Part shown: positions 18,600 to 27,627 of the stretch, in pieces
Layout: each line of letters begins with the position of its first letter
How positions within the stretch are numbered: the first letter of the stretch is position 1
Assembly: GCF_000143685.1 (NCBI RefSeq)
Contig: NC_014328.1
Span: 744,001 to 808,000 of the forward strand
DNA length: 64,000 nucleotides
Direction: 5' to 3'
From: Clostridium ljungdahlii DSM 13528
Lineage (GTDB): Bacteria > Bacillota > Clostridia > Clostridiales > Clostridiaceae
Translations under genes and position numbers: made by a program
Notes under the pieces: generated by a model
What the model was told of the DNA's origin: nothing
The model's database searches: none
Seen by the model: the letters and a program-made list of their open reading frames with translations, nothing else

Positions 18600-18956
18600 A
18601 AAATTTAAAGTTTCTATGACTTATATACAAAATATTTAAAAGAGCTTCATTATTGTAAAAATATTCCTGCACATAAGTTGATTTTTAAGTTAGAATATAG
18701 GGTTTTCAATTGAAATTTAAACTTATGCATAAAATGTAATGACAAAATTGAAAACACCGTTAAAAACTTTTCCGTAAGTCTTAGCGAGGTATTTTAGAAA
18801 ACCTTAGAAGTTTATATATGTCTGAGGTACGAGTTTATATAAGCTTCTTTAGATTTTCAAAATACCGAGCTTTAGACTTGTCAAAAGTTTTTATGGTGTT
18901 GAAATTTGTCATTACATGGCCTGCATAAGTTAACTTTCAAGCTGCAAACCCCTATA
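18600..18956. repeat. Composite fold-back repeat, family 1, copy A
   Basis: 18607-18680 holds one arm of the hairpin module also found at 24982 and 50001 (GACTTATATACAAAATATTT ... GAGCTTCATTATTGTAAAAATATT). 18696-18956 is a second, complete module. Its ends are inverted (TATAGGGTTTTCAATTG and CCCCTATA, with TGCATAA and GTCATTACAT inside), and its inner arms pair from about 18734 to 18901 around a TGAGGTACGAG loop (18823-18833). The repeat runs from the ATPase stop to the cvfB stop. Confidence 0.75.
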
Positions 18957-19829
18957 TTATTTGGTGTTTTTAAGTCTTGTTCCGTTTTCATCTTGTAGGA
19001 TAAGGTGTCTTTTCATGAGTCCACCTAAAGCATTTTTAAAATAATTTTTACTTTCATGAAAGGTATTTCTTATATCTTCTGGAGAACTTTTATCATTATA
19101 TGGCATGAAACCATTATGATTTTCTAAATAATCTAATATAGACTCCTCTAAGGATAATCTTTCATTTTTAGGTACGCTTCTAGGAGTGAGTCCTAATTTG
19201 CCATCCTCGTATATTTTTTTTATTCTTAAATTGAGTTCATCCCCAGGATAAATATCTGTAAAATATTCATTATTCAATATAACCCCTCGATAAAGATTAT
19301 CTACGGCTACCATAGCACTGTTATTGGTTTGAAATCCATAAATAGTCCCTTTTACTTCACTGCCAAGTGTGTATTTTTCATCTTTTTCATTGCTCTCAAC
19401 ATCTAAGGTAAGCAGATATCTGTCTATGTCCGTAGTAGCTGCAATTCTATTGGTTTTATCTACATATAGATAAAATAAATAGTATTTTTCTGGAGTAAGC
19501 TTATATTTTTGTTCTGCTAAAGGTACAAGTACATCTCTTTCCAAGCCTATATCTACGAAACTCCCGAAACTAGTATTAGCTACAACTTTTAAATATGCAA
19601 GTTCACCTATTTCTGCCTTAGGTTTTTTTAAAGTGGATATTATTCTGTCTTTTGAGTCCTTATATATGAATGCATTGACTTCATCGCCAATGGAAAGGGT
19701 ATCCTCAGTAATATCATTTTTAGGAAGAAGTATATCGTCTTTAGTTCTACCTGTTCCTGCATCTAAGTAGTATCCGAAACTTGCTTCCCTGGTTATTTTT
19801 AGTTTATTAAATTTCCCTATTAGTATCAA
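18957..19829 (-). CDS. cvfB: CvfB-like S1 RNA-binding protein
   Basis: The protein has 290 residues. Three S1-like beta-barrels fill residues 1-215 (GKFNKLKITREASFGYYLD; ELAYLKVVANTSFGSFVDIG; GSEVKGTIYGFQTN). A C-terminal winged-helix region follows (LEESILDYLENHNGFMPYNDKSSPEDI). This order is the CvfB/YitL family, RNA-binding proteins that affect virulence-gene and mRNA levels in staphylococci. The start is TTG with AGGGGAG about 10 bp upstream. Confidence 0.87.
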   Translation of the reverse strand: MILIGKFNKLKITREASFGYYLDAGTGRTKDDILLPKNDITEDTLSIGDEVNAFIYKDSKDRIISTLKKPKAEIGELAYLKVVANTSFGSFVDIGLERDVLVPLAEQKYKLTPEKYYLFYLYVDKTNRIAATTDIDRYLLTLDVESNEKDEKYTLGSEVKGTIYGFQTNNSAMVAVDNLYRGVILNNEYFTDIYPGDELNLRIKKIYEDGKLGLTPRSVPKNERLSLEESILDYLENHNGFMPYNDKSSPEDIRNTFHESKNYFKNALGGLMKRHLILQDENGTRLKNTK

Positions 19830-20260
19830 CTATATTTTCACTCCCCTGTAATGTTTAAAATACTTCTACTTCAAACATATTATATAATAATATTATAGTT
19901 ACTGCTAGTTAAGTTAGTATTTAAAGTAGGTTTTATATAATGGCTATCTAAAGAAGCTTACCAAAATATATTTATATCCAACTGAAGCTGGCTTTTTTCA
20001 AATAGAATATTGGATTTTCTCTAGAATATTTTTCCCAAAGTCTTCTTTTTTATTAATATTATTGAATTTGAATTTGAATTTATCTGATGGCTACCTACTG
20101 TAACACTCCCACTTCTATCAAAGTGGGAGATAACAGTAGTTATGCCCCTAGATAATTCATCTAAACTTAGTGGGAGAAAAAAACTCCCACTAAGTAAGAT
20201 TCATTGATTAAAATGTTAGTACATAAAAAGAATAAATAAATTCATTTAAACAAAAACAAT
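19830..20260. other. Intergenic stretch with two strong hairpins, possible insertion-sequence end
   Basis: Nothing coding is seen. Two strong hairpins lie at 20095-20139 (outer CTACTGT/ACAGTAG, inner CTCCCACTT/AAGTGGGAG) and 20165-20195 (ACTTAGTGGGAG/CTCCCACTAAGT). Both use the same GTGGGAG word. The layout recalls the subterminal hairpins at the 3' end of IS200/IS605-type elements, but no transposase or TnpB remains. Without a clear T run they are weak terminator candidates for the minus-strand acyltransferase. Confidence 0.4.
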
Positions 20261-21397
20261 CTACCTGTTAACATTTATTTTTAACTTCTGTACTATTATA
20301 GATTTGTTTTTAAATTTTGATCTAATACCTATCAGGTATCTACTTCCAGGAATGTAACTTATCATACAACAAATAATAGGAGTTATTATTATAGTTACTA
20401 AAAGTTTTATTAATGGACTATATAGATAGTGAGTTGAAGGTATCTTTTCTGACCATTTTTGAATAACAATAATATGGAGCATATATGCTGGAAAAGAATA
20501 CTTTCCTATAAATGATAGTAAAATACTAATTTTTTTGCTGACGGTGTCTATATAGAGAGATAGCATATAGAAGAAAAGTATTGCTGTAGTTACATATACT
20601 ATATATAAAGCATGGTCAAATTTAATAAATGGAAGTGGATTACCTATAAAATCTTTTACATCATCATAATAAAAATATGATAAAAGTATAGTGTATCCGC
20701 CAATAAGTGCATATTTGTATTTTTTTATCATAGCTTTTAAATTTGTATAATTAAAAATCATATATGATCCCACTACAAAATAAAAAATCCATAGTAAAGG
20801 TGTTATATTTATAAAACTTTGCTGCAATTTAGATGGTGTTCCAAATAATAATTTTCCAATTGCAGAAGTAACATGATTGTTGTCTTTTAGTATTAAGTAG
20901 TATAGCACAAAAGAAAATATAAAAAACAATTTTTTTATAAAAGTGCTTGTACCATTTAATTTCTTTATAAATAGAAAGATTAAGGGTATATATAAATATA
21001 ATCTGATTATCATGCCCATATACCATAAATGGTAGGCAGAACTACCAGTAACTATTTGTCCTATAAAGTTTGTAAAACCATAAGTGCTGTGATTTAAAAT
21101 TAAATCATTTATAAGGGAACAAAAAATATAAGGTAAAATTAGAAATTTTAATTTTTTGATATAGAAATTTAATACATCCATACGATCATAATATACATAA
21201 ATGAGGCATATGGCAGTTAATGCTACAAACATAGGTACAGCAGTTTTACCTATTGAATAAATAAGTTTTGAAATAAGTCTATTTTCTAGAGAAATATCTT
21301 TTATAAAAGAATAACCGCCAAAAGTGTGCTGTATTACTACTAAAATAAAAGCGATTCCTCTCATTATGTCTAATTCTGCTAATCTATCTTTAGTCAT
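20261..21397 (-). CDS. Membrane acyltransferase 3 family protein
   Basis: The protein has 378 residues and about ten membrane segments. The start LDIMRGIAFILVVIQHTFGGY carries the Arg and His typical of acyltransferase family 3 (the catalytic-type His is near residue 24). Such proteins add acetyl or other acyl groups to extracytoplasmic glycans or to peptidoglycan. The C-terminus is short, basic and cytosolic. RBS AGGAGGAAAAT precedes the ATG. No substrate can be assigned from the neighbours. Confidence 0.85.
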   Translation of the reverse strand: MTKDRLAELDIMRGIAFILVVIQHTFGGYSFIKDISLENRLISKLIYSIGKTAVPMFVALTAICLIYVYYDRMDVLNFYIKKLKFLILPYIFCSLINDLILNHSTYGFTNFIGQIVTGSSAYHLWYMGMIIRLYLYIPLIFLFIKKLNGTSTFIKKLFFIFSFVLYYLILKDNNHVTSAIGKLLFGTPSKLQQSFINITPLLWIFYFVVGSYMIFNYTNLKAMIKKYKYALIGGYTILLSYFYYDDVKDFIGNPLPFIKFDHALYIVYVTTAILFFYMLSLYIDTVSKKISILLSFIGKYSFPAYMLHIIVIQKWSEKIPSTHYLYSPLIKLLVTIIITPIICCMISYIPGSRYLIGIRSKFKNKSIIVQKLKINVNR

Positions 21398-21570
21398 ATT
21401 TTCCTCCTCCTAAGTAAAAAATATCCTTGTACAGTTTACACTTATCTAAATGAAAAGGCAATTTCTTATGATTTAAGATTAAACTCATAAATAGCTTTAA
21501 ATTTGCTTTATATCACTTATAATATAAAGTATATAATAAAAGTTAAAAGATTATTAGGGAGGAAAATATA

Positions 21571-23484
21571 ATGTCATCAATGGATTTTGTAAGAGTATCT
21601 GCAGCATGTCCTTTAACAAATGTAGCAGATATAGAATTTAACTTAAATAATATAAAGCTTTGTATAGATAGAGCTCTAGAGGAAAAATCAAAGCTTGTAG
21701 TTTTTCCGGAGCTTTGTATAACCTCGTATACCTGTGCAGACCTTTTTGAACAGCAGCTGCTTTTGGAGAAATCCGTAGAAGCTTTAAAAAAGTTGTGTGA
21801 TTATTCAAAAGATATAGACATACTAATAGCTGTAGGGGCACCTCTTACATATAATTGTTGTCTTTATAATTGTGCATACATAATATTCCAGGGTAGTATC
21901 CTAGGTATTGTTCCCAAAAGTTATATTCCAAATTATGAGGAGTTTTACGAAAAAAGGTGGTTTACAGAGGGGCTAAAGGTTACAGATGAAAAGGTTAACT
22001 TTTATTTTCAAGAAGATATTCCATTTGGAACAAACTTGATATTTACCTGTGGTAATTTTAAATTTGGAATTGAAATATGTGAAGATCTATGGACAGTAGT
22101 ACCTCCAAGCAGTTATTTATGTCTTATGGGTGCAAACATTATAGGAAACCTCTCTGCATCTAATGAAGTCGTAAGTAAATCCACGTATAGAAGGAGTTTA
22201 ATATCATCTCAAAGTGCTAGATGCATGTGTTCTTATATATATTCATCTTGTGGAGTGTTTGAATCTTCTACAGATTTAGTGTTTAGTGGTGATATGTGTA
22301 TTTCTGAAAATGGAGCAATTCTAGAATCTGGGGAAAGATTTAAAAGAGAAAATCAAATTATTACTACAATTGTAGATTTAGGACGATTAGCTGCACAGCG
22401 TTTAAGAAATGTAAGTTTTAGGGACAGCGTAAAGTTATTTTTGGAGAAACCTATAGAAGTTAAATTTCAATTTGAAACTATGAATTATGGAAAATTTGAT
22501 AGAACTGTTGACAAACATCCTTTTGTACCCTCAGGTAAAGATGAAAGGGAAATTAGATGTAGGGAAATATTTAATATACAAACTTCTGCTCTTGCTAAAA
22601 GAGTAAGTCATACTAATTTAAAAAGAGCGGTTATAGGTATATCAGGTGGACTTGATTCTACATTGGCCTTGCTTGTTACAGTGAAAACTTTTGATATGTT
22701 AAAGATATCGAGAGACAATATAATAACTGTTACTATGCCGGGATTTGGTACTACAGATAGAACTTATAATAATGCGGTGGATTTGTGTAAAAGTTTAGGA
22801 ACGGAACTTAGAGAAATAAACATAGTAGATGCATGCCTTCAACATTTTAAAGATATATCCCACGACAGAGAAATACATGATGTAACTTATGAAAATGTCC
22901 AGGCAAGGGAGAGAACGCAGATTATAATGGACATAGCAAATAAGGAAGGTGGACTTGTAATTGGGACAGGTGATCTTTCTGAGCTTGCACTTGGATGGTG
23001 CACTTACAACGGCGATCATATGTCTATGTATAGTGTAAATTGTTCCATACCTAAAACCTTGGTAAGATATTTAGTAAGATATGTAGCAGATAAAGAGGTA
23101 TCAAAAAATATATCGGATATTTTAATAGATATACTTGATACTCCAGTAAGCCCAGAACTTTTGCCTAAAGACAAAAATGGAAAGATAGCTCAGAAGACAG
23201 AAGACATAGTGGGTCCATATGAGCTTCATGACTTTTTCTTGTATTATTTTGTTAGGCATAGTTATTCGCCTGAGAAGATATTGTTTTTGGCAAAACAAGC
23301 TTTTAAAAATGATTATACTAATGATGTTATTTGTAAATGGCTGAAAGTATTTACAAAAAGATTTTTCACTCAACAATTCAAGAGATCTGCAATTCCAGAT
23401 GGACCTAAGGTAGGTACTGTAAGTTTATCTCCTAGAGGAGATTGGAGAATGCCTTCAGATGCTAGCTTTAATTTATGGATGTAA
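21571..23484 (+). CDS. nadE: Glutamine-dependent NAD+ synthetase
   Basis: The protein has 637 residues. It makes NAD+ from nicotinate adenine dinucleotide, ATP and glutamine. Residues 5-270 form the nitrilase-type glutaminase, with catalytic Glu in VVFPELCITSY, Lys in VPKSYIPNYEEFYE and Cys in GIEICEDLW. Residues 320-637 form the synthetase with the PP-loop AVIGISGGLDSTLALL, GTGDLSELALGWCTYNGDHM and the C-terminal RRSAIPDGPKVG-like segment. This is the long two-domain form, so free ammonia is not required. RBS AGGGAGGAAA. Confidence 0.95.
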   Translation: MSSMDFVRVSAACPLTNVADIEFNLNNIKLCIDRALEEKSKLVVFPELCITSYTCADLFEQQLLLEKSVEALKKLCDYSKDIDILIAVGAPLTYNCCLYNCAYIIFQGSILGIVPKSYIPNYEEFYEKRWFTEGLKVTDEKVNFYFQEDIPFGTNLIFTCGNFKFGIEICEDLWTVVPPSSYLCLMGANIIGNLSASNEVVSKSTYRRSLISSQSARCMCSYIYSSCGVFESSTDLVFSGDMCISENGAILESGERFKRENQIITTIVDLGRLAAQRLRNVSFRDSVKLFLEKPIEVKFQFETMNYGKFDRTVDKHPFVPSGKDEREIRCREIFNIQTSALAKRVSHTNLKRAVIGISGGLDSTLALLVTVKTFDMLKISRDNIITVTMPGFGTTDRTYNNAVDLCKSLGTELREINIVDACLQHFKDISHDREIHDVTYENVQARERTQIIMDIANKEGGLVIGTGDLSELALGWCTYNGDHMSMYSVNCSIPKTLVRYLVRYVADKEVSKNISDILIDILDTPVSPELLPKDKNGKIAQKTEDIVGPYELHDFFLYYFVRHSYSPEKILFLAKQAFKNDYTNDVICKWLKVFTKRFFTQQFKRSAIPDGPKVGTVSLSPRGDWRMPSDASFNLWM

Positions 23485-23583
23485 AAATAAAATTTATATA
23501 AAATCAGTTTTATTGATGAATAGATGTAGTATACTATTTATAATATAAAGATAGAAAAATTTTGATAGGGGGTTGGAATTTGC

Positions 23584-24009
23584 ATGTTTAATATTATTTT
23601 ATGGACTGTAATTGGTTTAGTAGCCCTATTTGTAGACATGGTAACTAGTGCTTTCCTATTTGTATGGTTTACTATAGGAGCGATTGCTGCCATTGTAGCA
23701 GGAATATTAAAATATTCCTTTATAGTTCAACTTGTAGTATTTTTAGCAGTTAGTATAGTGCTTACAGCTGTTTGTTATCCTATAGTTAAAAAGAATATTA
23801 AAAAATCTATAAAACCTACTTTGCTTAGGGAAAAAACTTATGTGGGAAAAAAGGTCACTATAGATAAGGAAATGGAAAAGAATAATGGAATAAGAATTGA
23901 TGGAGTATACTGGAATATAAAGAATGAAGGATATACTATTAAGGATGGAGATACCGTAAAGATAATTGGTATGGAAGGAAATAAAGTTATTATAAAAAAG
24001 GAGATGTAA
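23584..24009 (+). CDS. NfeD-like membrane protein
   Basis: The protein has 141 residues. Three membrane segments (about residues 3-75) precede a C-terminal OB-fold domain (KTYVGKKVTIDKEM ... DGDTVKIIGMEGNKVII). This is the short NfeD form that partners with SPFH/stomatin proteins. It starts an operon with the SPFH gene 4 bp downstream and probably helps organise membrane microdomains. Confidence 0.88.
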   Translation: MFNIILWTVIGLVALFVDMVTSAFLFVWFTIGAIAAIVAGILKYSFIVQLVVFLAVSIVLTAVCYPIVKKNIKKSIKPTLLREKTYVGKKVTIDKEMEKNNGIRIDGVYWNIKNEGYTIKDGDTVKIIGMEGNKVIIKKEM

Positions 24010-24013
24010 ATAT

Positions 24014-24952
24014 ATGATAAGTAAAATTTTCATTTTGATTGTACTTGTAGCTATTATTGCAGTTATAGTTTCTTCTATGAAGGTAGTAAACACTGGTTAT
24101 GTAACTATTATAGAGAGATTTGGACAATTTCATAGGGTATTGGAACCAGGATGGCATTTTCTAATTCCTTTTGCTGATTTTGCAAGAAGAAAAATTTCAA
24201 ATAAACAGCAGATACTAGATATTGAACCTCAAAGTGTTATAACTAAAGACAATGTAAAGATATCTATTGATAATGTTATTTTTTACAAGATATTAAGTGC
24301 TAAGGATGCTGTGTATAATATAGAAGATTACAAAGCAGGTATAGTTTTTTCAACTATAACCAATATGAGAAATATTGTAGGAGATATGACCTTAGATGAA
24401 GTACTGTCGGGAAGGGATAAAATAAATGCAGAGCTTTTAAAAGTAGTGGATGAGATAACAGACGCATACGGCATAAAAATATTGTCTGTAGAAATTAAAA
24501 ACATTATTCCACCGGCTGAGATTCAGCAAGCTATGGAAAAACAGATGAAGGCAGAGCGTGATAAAAGGGCTGTTATACTTCAGGCAGAAGGTCAGAAACA
24601 GAGTGATATAGCAAGAGCTGAAGGTGAAAAGCAAGCCAAGATACTGCAAGCTGAAGCTGAAAAGGAAGCAAATATAAGAAGAGCTGAAGGATTAAGACAG
24701 TCTCAAATGTTGGAAGCAGAAGGTAAAGCAAAGGCAATAGAATCTGTAGCAGAAGCGCAGTCCAAGGCAATTCACCTTGTTAATAGATCTATAATTGATT
24801 CAGGTACAGATGAAAAGGTAATAGCACTTAAACAGGTAGAAGCATTGAAGGAAATGGCTAAAAATCCAGCAAATAAATTGATATTGCCAAATGAGTCCAT
24901 TTCTTCTCTTGGCAATATGGCTGCTATAGCAGATATGCTTCAAAAGAAGTAA
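24014..24952 (+). CDS. SPFH/band-7 (stomatin-like, QmcA type) protein
   Basis: The protein has 312 residues. An N-terminal membrane anchor (residues 4-20) is followed by the SPFH domain (VNTGYVTIIERFGQFHRVLEPG...) and a long Ala/Glu-rich coiled coil (residues 175-250) with repeats of the RAEGEKQAKILQAEAEKEA kind. It ends with a short conserved tail (LPNESISSLGNMAAIADML). Proteins of this group form ring oligomers on the membrane and often pair with NfeD, as here. Confidence 0.9.
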   Translation: MISKIFILIVLVAIIAVIVSSMKVVNTGYVTIIERFGQFHRVLEPGWHFLIPFADFARRKISNKQQILDIEPQSVITKDNVKISIDNVIFYKILSAKDAVYNIEDYKAGIVFSTITNMRNIVGDMTLDEVLSGRDKINAELLKVVDEITDAYGIKILSVEIKNIIPPAEIQQAMEKQMKAERDKRAVILQAEGQKQSDIARAEGEKQAKILQAEAEKEANIRRAEGLRQSQMLEAEGKAKAIESVAEAQSKAIHLVNRSIIDSGTDEKVIALKQVEALKEMAKNPANKLILPNESISSLGNMAAIADMLQKK

Positions 24953-24981
24953 TCCTTATAGGTGTTACAGCTTAAAATTTG

Positions 24982-25285
24982 ACCTATTCTTCGGATATTT
25001 TTACAACCTTCAGCTCGTAAAATATTTTGATAAGCCTAAGTAAAAAATTCTAGAAAAGCTAAGAACTTTTGAAAACTCATACCTCAAACAATTCAAAAGC
25101 CCTAAGTTTTTACGAATTTTTTCTAAGACTTATTTGCAAAATATTTGAAAGAGCTTCATTATTGTAAGAATATCTCTGCGAATAGGTTTAAATTTAAGAT
25201 GAGAATCCTTATAGGATTTCTAATTGAAACTTGTCATTATATGCTATGTATAAGTTTAAATTTCAATTGGAGACCCTATAGATTA
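24982..25285. repeat. Composite fold-back repeat, family 1, copy B
   Basis: Arms CCTATTCTTCGGATATTTTT near 24983 and its complement ending GCGAATAGG near 25187 pair over about 60 nt each, including AAAATATTTTGATAAG / CTTATTTGCAAAATATTT. The apical part holds AAACTCATACCTCA (25073-25086), the complement of the loop of copy A. 25225-25275 carries the module-2 end (GTCATTATATG, TATAAGTTTAAATTTCAATTG, CCCTATAG). The rest of the gap up to the response regulator is AT-rich, with a small dyad ACTATCT-N4-AGGTAGT at 25398-25414. Confidence 0.75.
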
Positions 25286-25522
25286 TAAAGTTTAATCTAT
25301 AATTACTTAAAAGTGCTTATTATAAACTTCAGTTGTATTTATAACTTTAGAATTTAAATCAAACTGACAATTTGGATAAGTTTAATTGTAGAGTTGACTA
25401 TCTATATAGGTAGTTGAATTCAAAAGCAGTTAGTAACTTTAGTTAAAGGTTAAAAAATTGCAGCTTGAGAGATTATATACTTTTAAATTGAAATTGATAA
25501 TTGAAATATGGGGGAAGTTTGT

Positions 25523-26209
25523 GTGAAAAAGGTTTTAATAGTGGAAGATGAAGCTTCTATAAGAGGGTTTTTAAAAATAAATTTTAAAAGAAACAAGTTT
25601 ATAGTGATAGAAGCAAGTACGGGAGAAAGAGCTTTAGAAAAGGCAAGAGTTGAAAATCCAATAGTTACGATATTAGATGTAATGCTTCCTGGAATGGATG
25701 GATTCAAGACTTGTGAAATACTTAGAAGAGAATTTCCTAAGATGGGTATAATAATGCTTACAGCCAGAAGCCAGGATACGGACAAGATAATGGGTTTTGG
25801 ATTTGGAGCAGATGACTATGTAATAAAACCTTTTAACCCCCAAGAGTTAATAGCTAGAGTAAATGCACTTTTGAGGAGAATAGGATTACAAAGTGATAGT
25901 AAAAATGAAGTGCTTGTATCGGGTGAATTTAAAATAGATGAAGGAGCCATGAAAGTCTATAGAAGTGAACAGGAATTAGAACTTACCCCAAAAGAATATA
26001 TGTTGATGAAAATATTTATAGAAAATCAAGGAAAAGCTTTAAATAGGAATGAACTCCTAAATCTTGTCTGGGGGTATAGCTATCCTGGAGATGCAAAAAT
26101 AGTTGACGTAAATATTAGAAGGCTTAGAGAGAAGATAGAAGAAAATTCTTCAAAACCAAAGTATATTGAGACTGTTTGGGGAGTAGGGTATAGGTGGAGA
26201 AAAGAATAA
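25523..26209 (+). CDS. OmpR/PhoB family response regulator
   Basis: The protein has 228 residues from the GTG at 25523, which has GGGGGAAG upstream; the in-frame ATG at 25508 sits inside that site. The receiver domain has the acidic pair VEDE, the phospho-acceptor Asp in TILDVMLPGMDG, Thr in IIMLTARSQ and Lys in YVIKPFNP. The C-terminal winged helix (LELTPKEYMLMKIF ... VDVNIRRLREKIEEN) is the OmpR type. It is co-transcribed with the histidine kinase starting 2 bp later. Confidence 0.93.
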   Translation: MKKVLIVEDEASIRGFLKINFKRNKFIVIEASTGERALEKARVENPIVTILDVMLPGMDGFKTCEILRREFPKMGIIMLTARSQDTDKIMGFGFGADDYVIKPFNPQELIARVNALLRRIGLQSDSKNEVLVSGEFKIDEGAMKVYRSEQELELTPKEYMLMKIFIENQGKALNRNELLNLVWGYSYPGDAKIVDVNIRRLREKIEENSSKPKYIETVWGVGYRWRKE

Positions 26210-26210
26210 T

Positions 26211-27605
26211 ATGTTAAATGGAATAAAGGAAAGAATGATAGGAAGCTATCTATTTATAATAATTTTTACTGTAGTGATAATTGAATCTTTTTTAATATTC
26301 TCCATTAGCAGATACTATTATAAAAATATGGAGAATATGGTTTCTAATCAGATAAAAGTTTCCGTAGATTTTTATAATAGCTATCTGGCTTCTTCCAGTT
26401 TAAAAAAAAATATAAGTGACAATGCAGATATATTTTGGAAAAATACTTCTGCAGAAGTTCAAGTAATAGATGTTTCAGGAAGAATGCTTATGGATTCTAT
26501 AGGAAACTTTATACCTGGTAAAGTGAAGGGGGAAGACATAAAAGATGCTTTAAATGGAGAATTAGGCATTTCTATAAAAACAGATAAAAAAACTAGTGAA
26601 AAAGTGTTGTATGTATCTAAAGCTTTAAAATCTAATAGAAAAGTTGAAGGAGTACTTAGATTTGTTACTTCTCTTTCAGAAGTGGACATGATAATAAAAA
26701 AAATATCTTTTATGCTCATATTTATAGGAATTGCAGTAATAATAATGGCAGGAATTATAAGTGTGTTCATTTCAAATAGTATAACAAGACCCTTAAGAGA
26801 GGTCACAGCTATGGCAAGAAAAATGGCTAGTGGAAGATTTAATGAGAGAATTGAAAAAAAGAGAGACGATGAGATAGGGGAACTATTTGATGCACTAAAT
26901 TTTATGGCAGATGAAATATTAAAAAATGAGAAGTTAAAAAATGAATTTGTAGCCTCCGTATCCCATGAACTCAGAACCCCACTTACATCTATAAAGGGAT
27001 GGGCGTCTACTATGAGAACTGGAGATTTCAGTGATAAGGAAGAATTGCAAACTGGACTTGAGATAATAGAAAATGAAAGTGATAGGCTAACTAAAATGGT
27101 AGAAGAACTTTTAGATTTTTCTAAATTTATATCTGGTAAAATTACATTGAAAAAAGATTATGTAGATATAAAAAATACTATAGAATATATAAAAAAACAA
27201 TTTTCTCTAAGGGCATGGCGACAAAATATAAACTTTTCTGTAAAAGTTCAGGATAACATGCCTTTGGTTTTACTGGATGAAAATAGAATTAAACAGGTGC
27301 TTAACAATTTGCTGGACAATGCTTTTAAATTTACACAAGAAGGGGGAAAGGTAACTTTAAAGGCTTTCGTGAAAGATGAAAACTTAATTATGATAGTAGA
27401 TGATACTGGAATCGGGATACCTGAAGATGAACTTCCAAAAGTCACTGAGAAGTTTTTTAAAGGCAAAAGTGACAAGTGCAGCAATGGAATAGGACTATCA
27501 ATATGCAAAGAAATAGTTTCACTTCATGGAGGAAAAATTGAGATAACAAGTGAACTGGTTAAGGGAACGGAAATAACTTTGACCATTCCGGTAGAAGACA
27601 ACTAG
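26211..27605 (+). CDS. Membrane sensor histidine kinase
   Basis: The protein has 464 residues. Two membrane segments (about residues 12-32 and 165-187) enclose an extracytoplasmic sensor region of about 130 residues. Then come HAMP (SNSITRPLREVTAMARKMA), the dimerisation domain with the phospho-His in SVSHELRTPLTSIKGWAS (about residue 250), and the ATPase with N box (NLLDNAFKFT), G1 (DDTGIGIP), F box and G2 (NGIGLSICKEI). The layout resembles ResE/PhoR/WalK-type kinases. The ligand is unknown. The exported protein downstream may be part of the same system. Confidence 0.92.
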   Translation: MLNGIKERMIGSYLFIIIFTVVIIESFLIFSISRYYYKNMENMVSNQIKVSVDFYNSYLASSSLKKNISDNADIFWKNTSAEVQVIDVSGRMLMDSIGNFIPGKVKGEDIKDALNGELGISIKTDKKTSEKVLYVSKALKSNRKVEGVLRFVTSLSEVDMIIKKISFMLIFIGIAVIIMAGIISVFISNSITRPLREVTAMARKMASGRFNERIEKKRDDEIGELFDALNFMADEILKNEKLKNEFVASVSHELRTPLTSIKGWASTMRTGDFSDKEELQTGLEIIENESDRLTKMVEELLDFSKFISGKITLKKDYVDIKNTIEYIKKQFSLRAWRQNINFSVKVQDNMPLVLLDENRIKQVLNNLLDNAFKFTQEGGKVTLKAFVKDENLIMIVDDTGIGIPEDELPKVTEKFFKGKSDKCSNGIGLSICKEIVSLHGGKIEITSELVKGTEITLTIPVEDN

Positions 27606-27627
27606 AATTTTAGAAAAGGTGATATTT

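Noticed and set aside
27619..27627. GTG start for the exported protein
   Set aside because: It overlaps the Shine-Dalgarno sequence; TTG at 27628 has correct spacing and gives a cleaner signal anchor.
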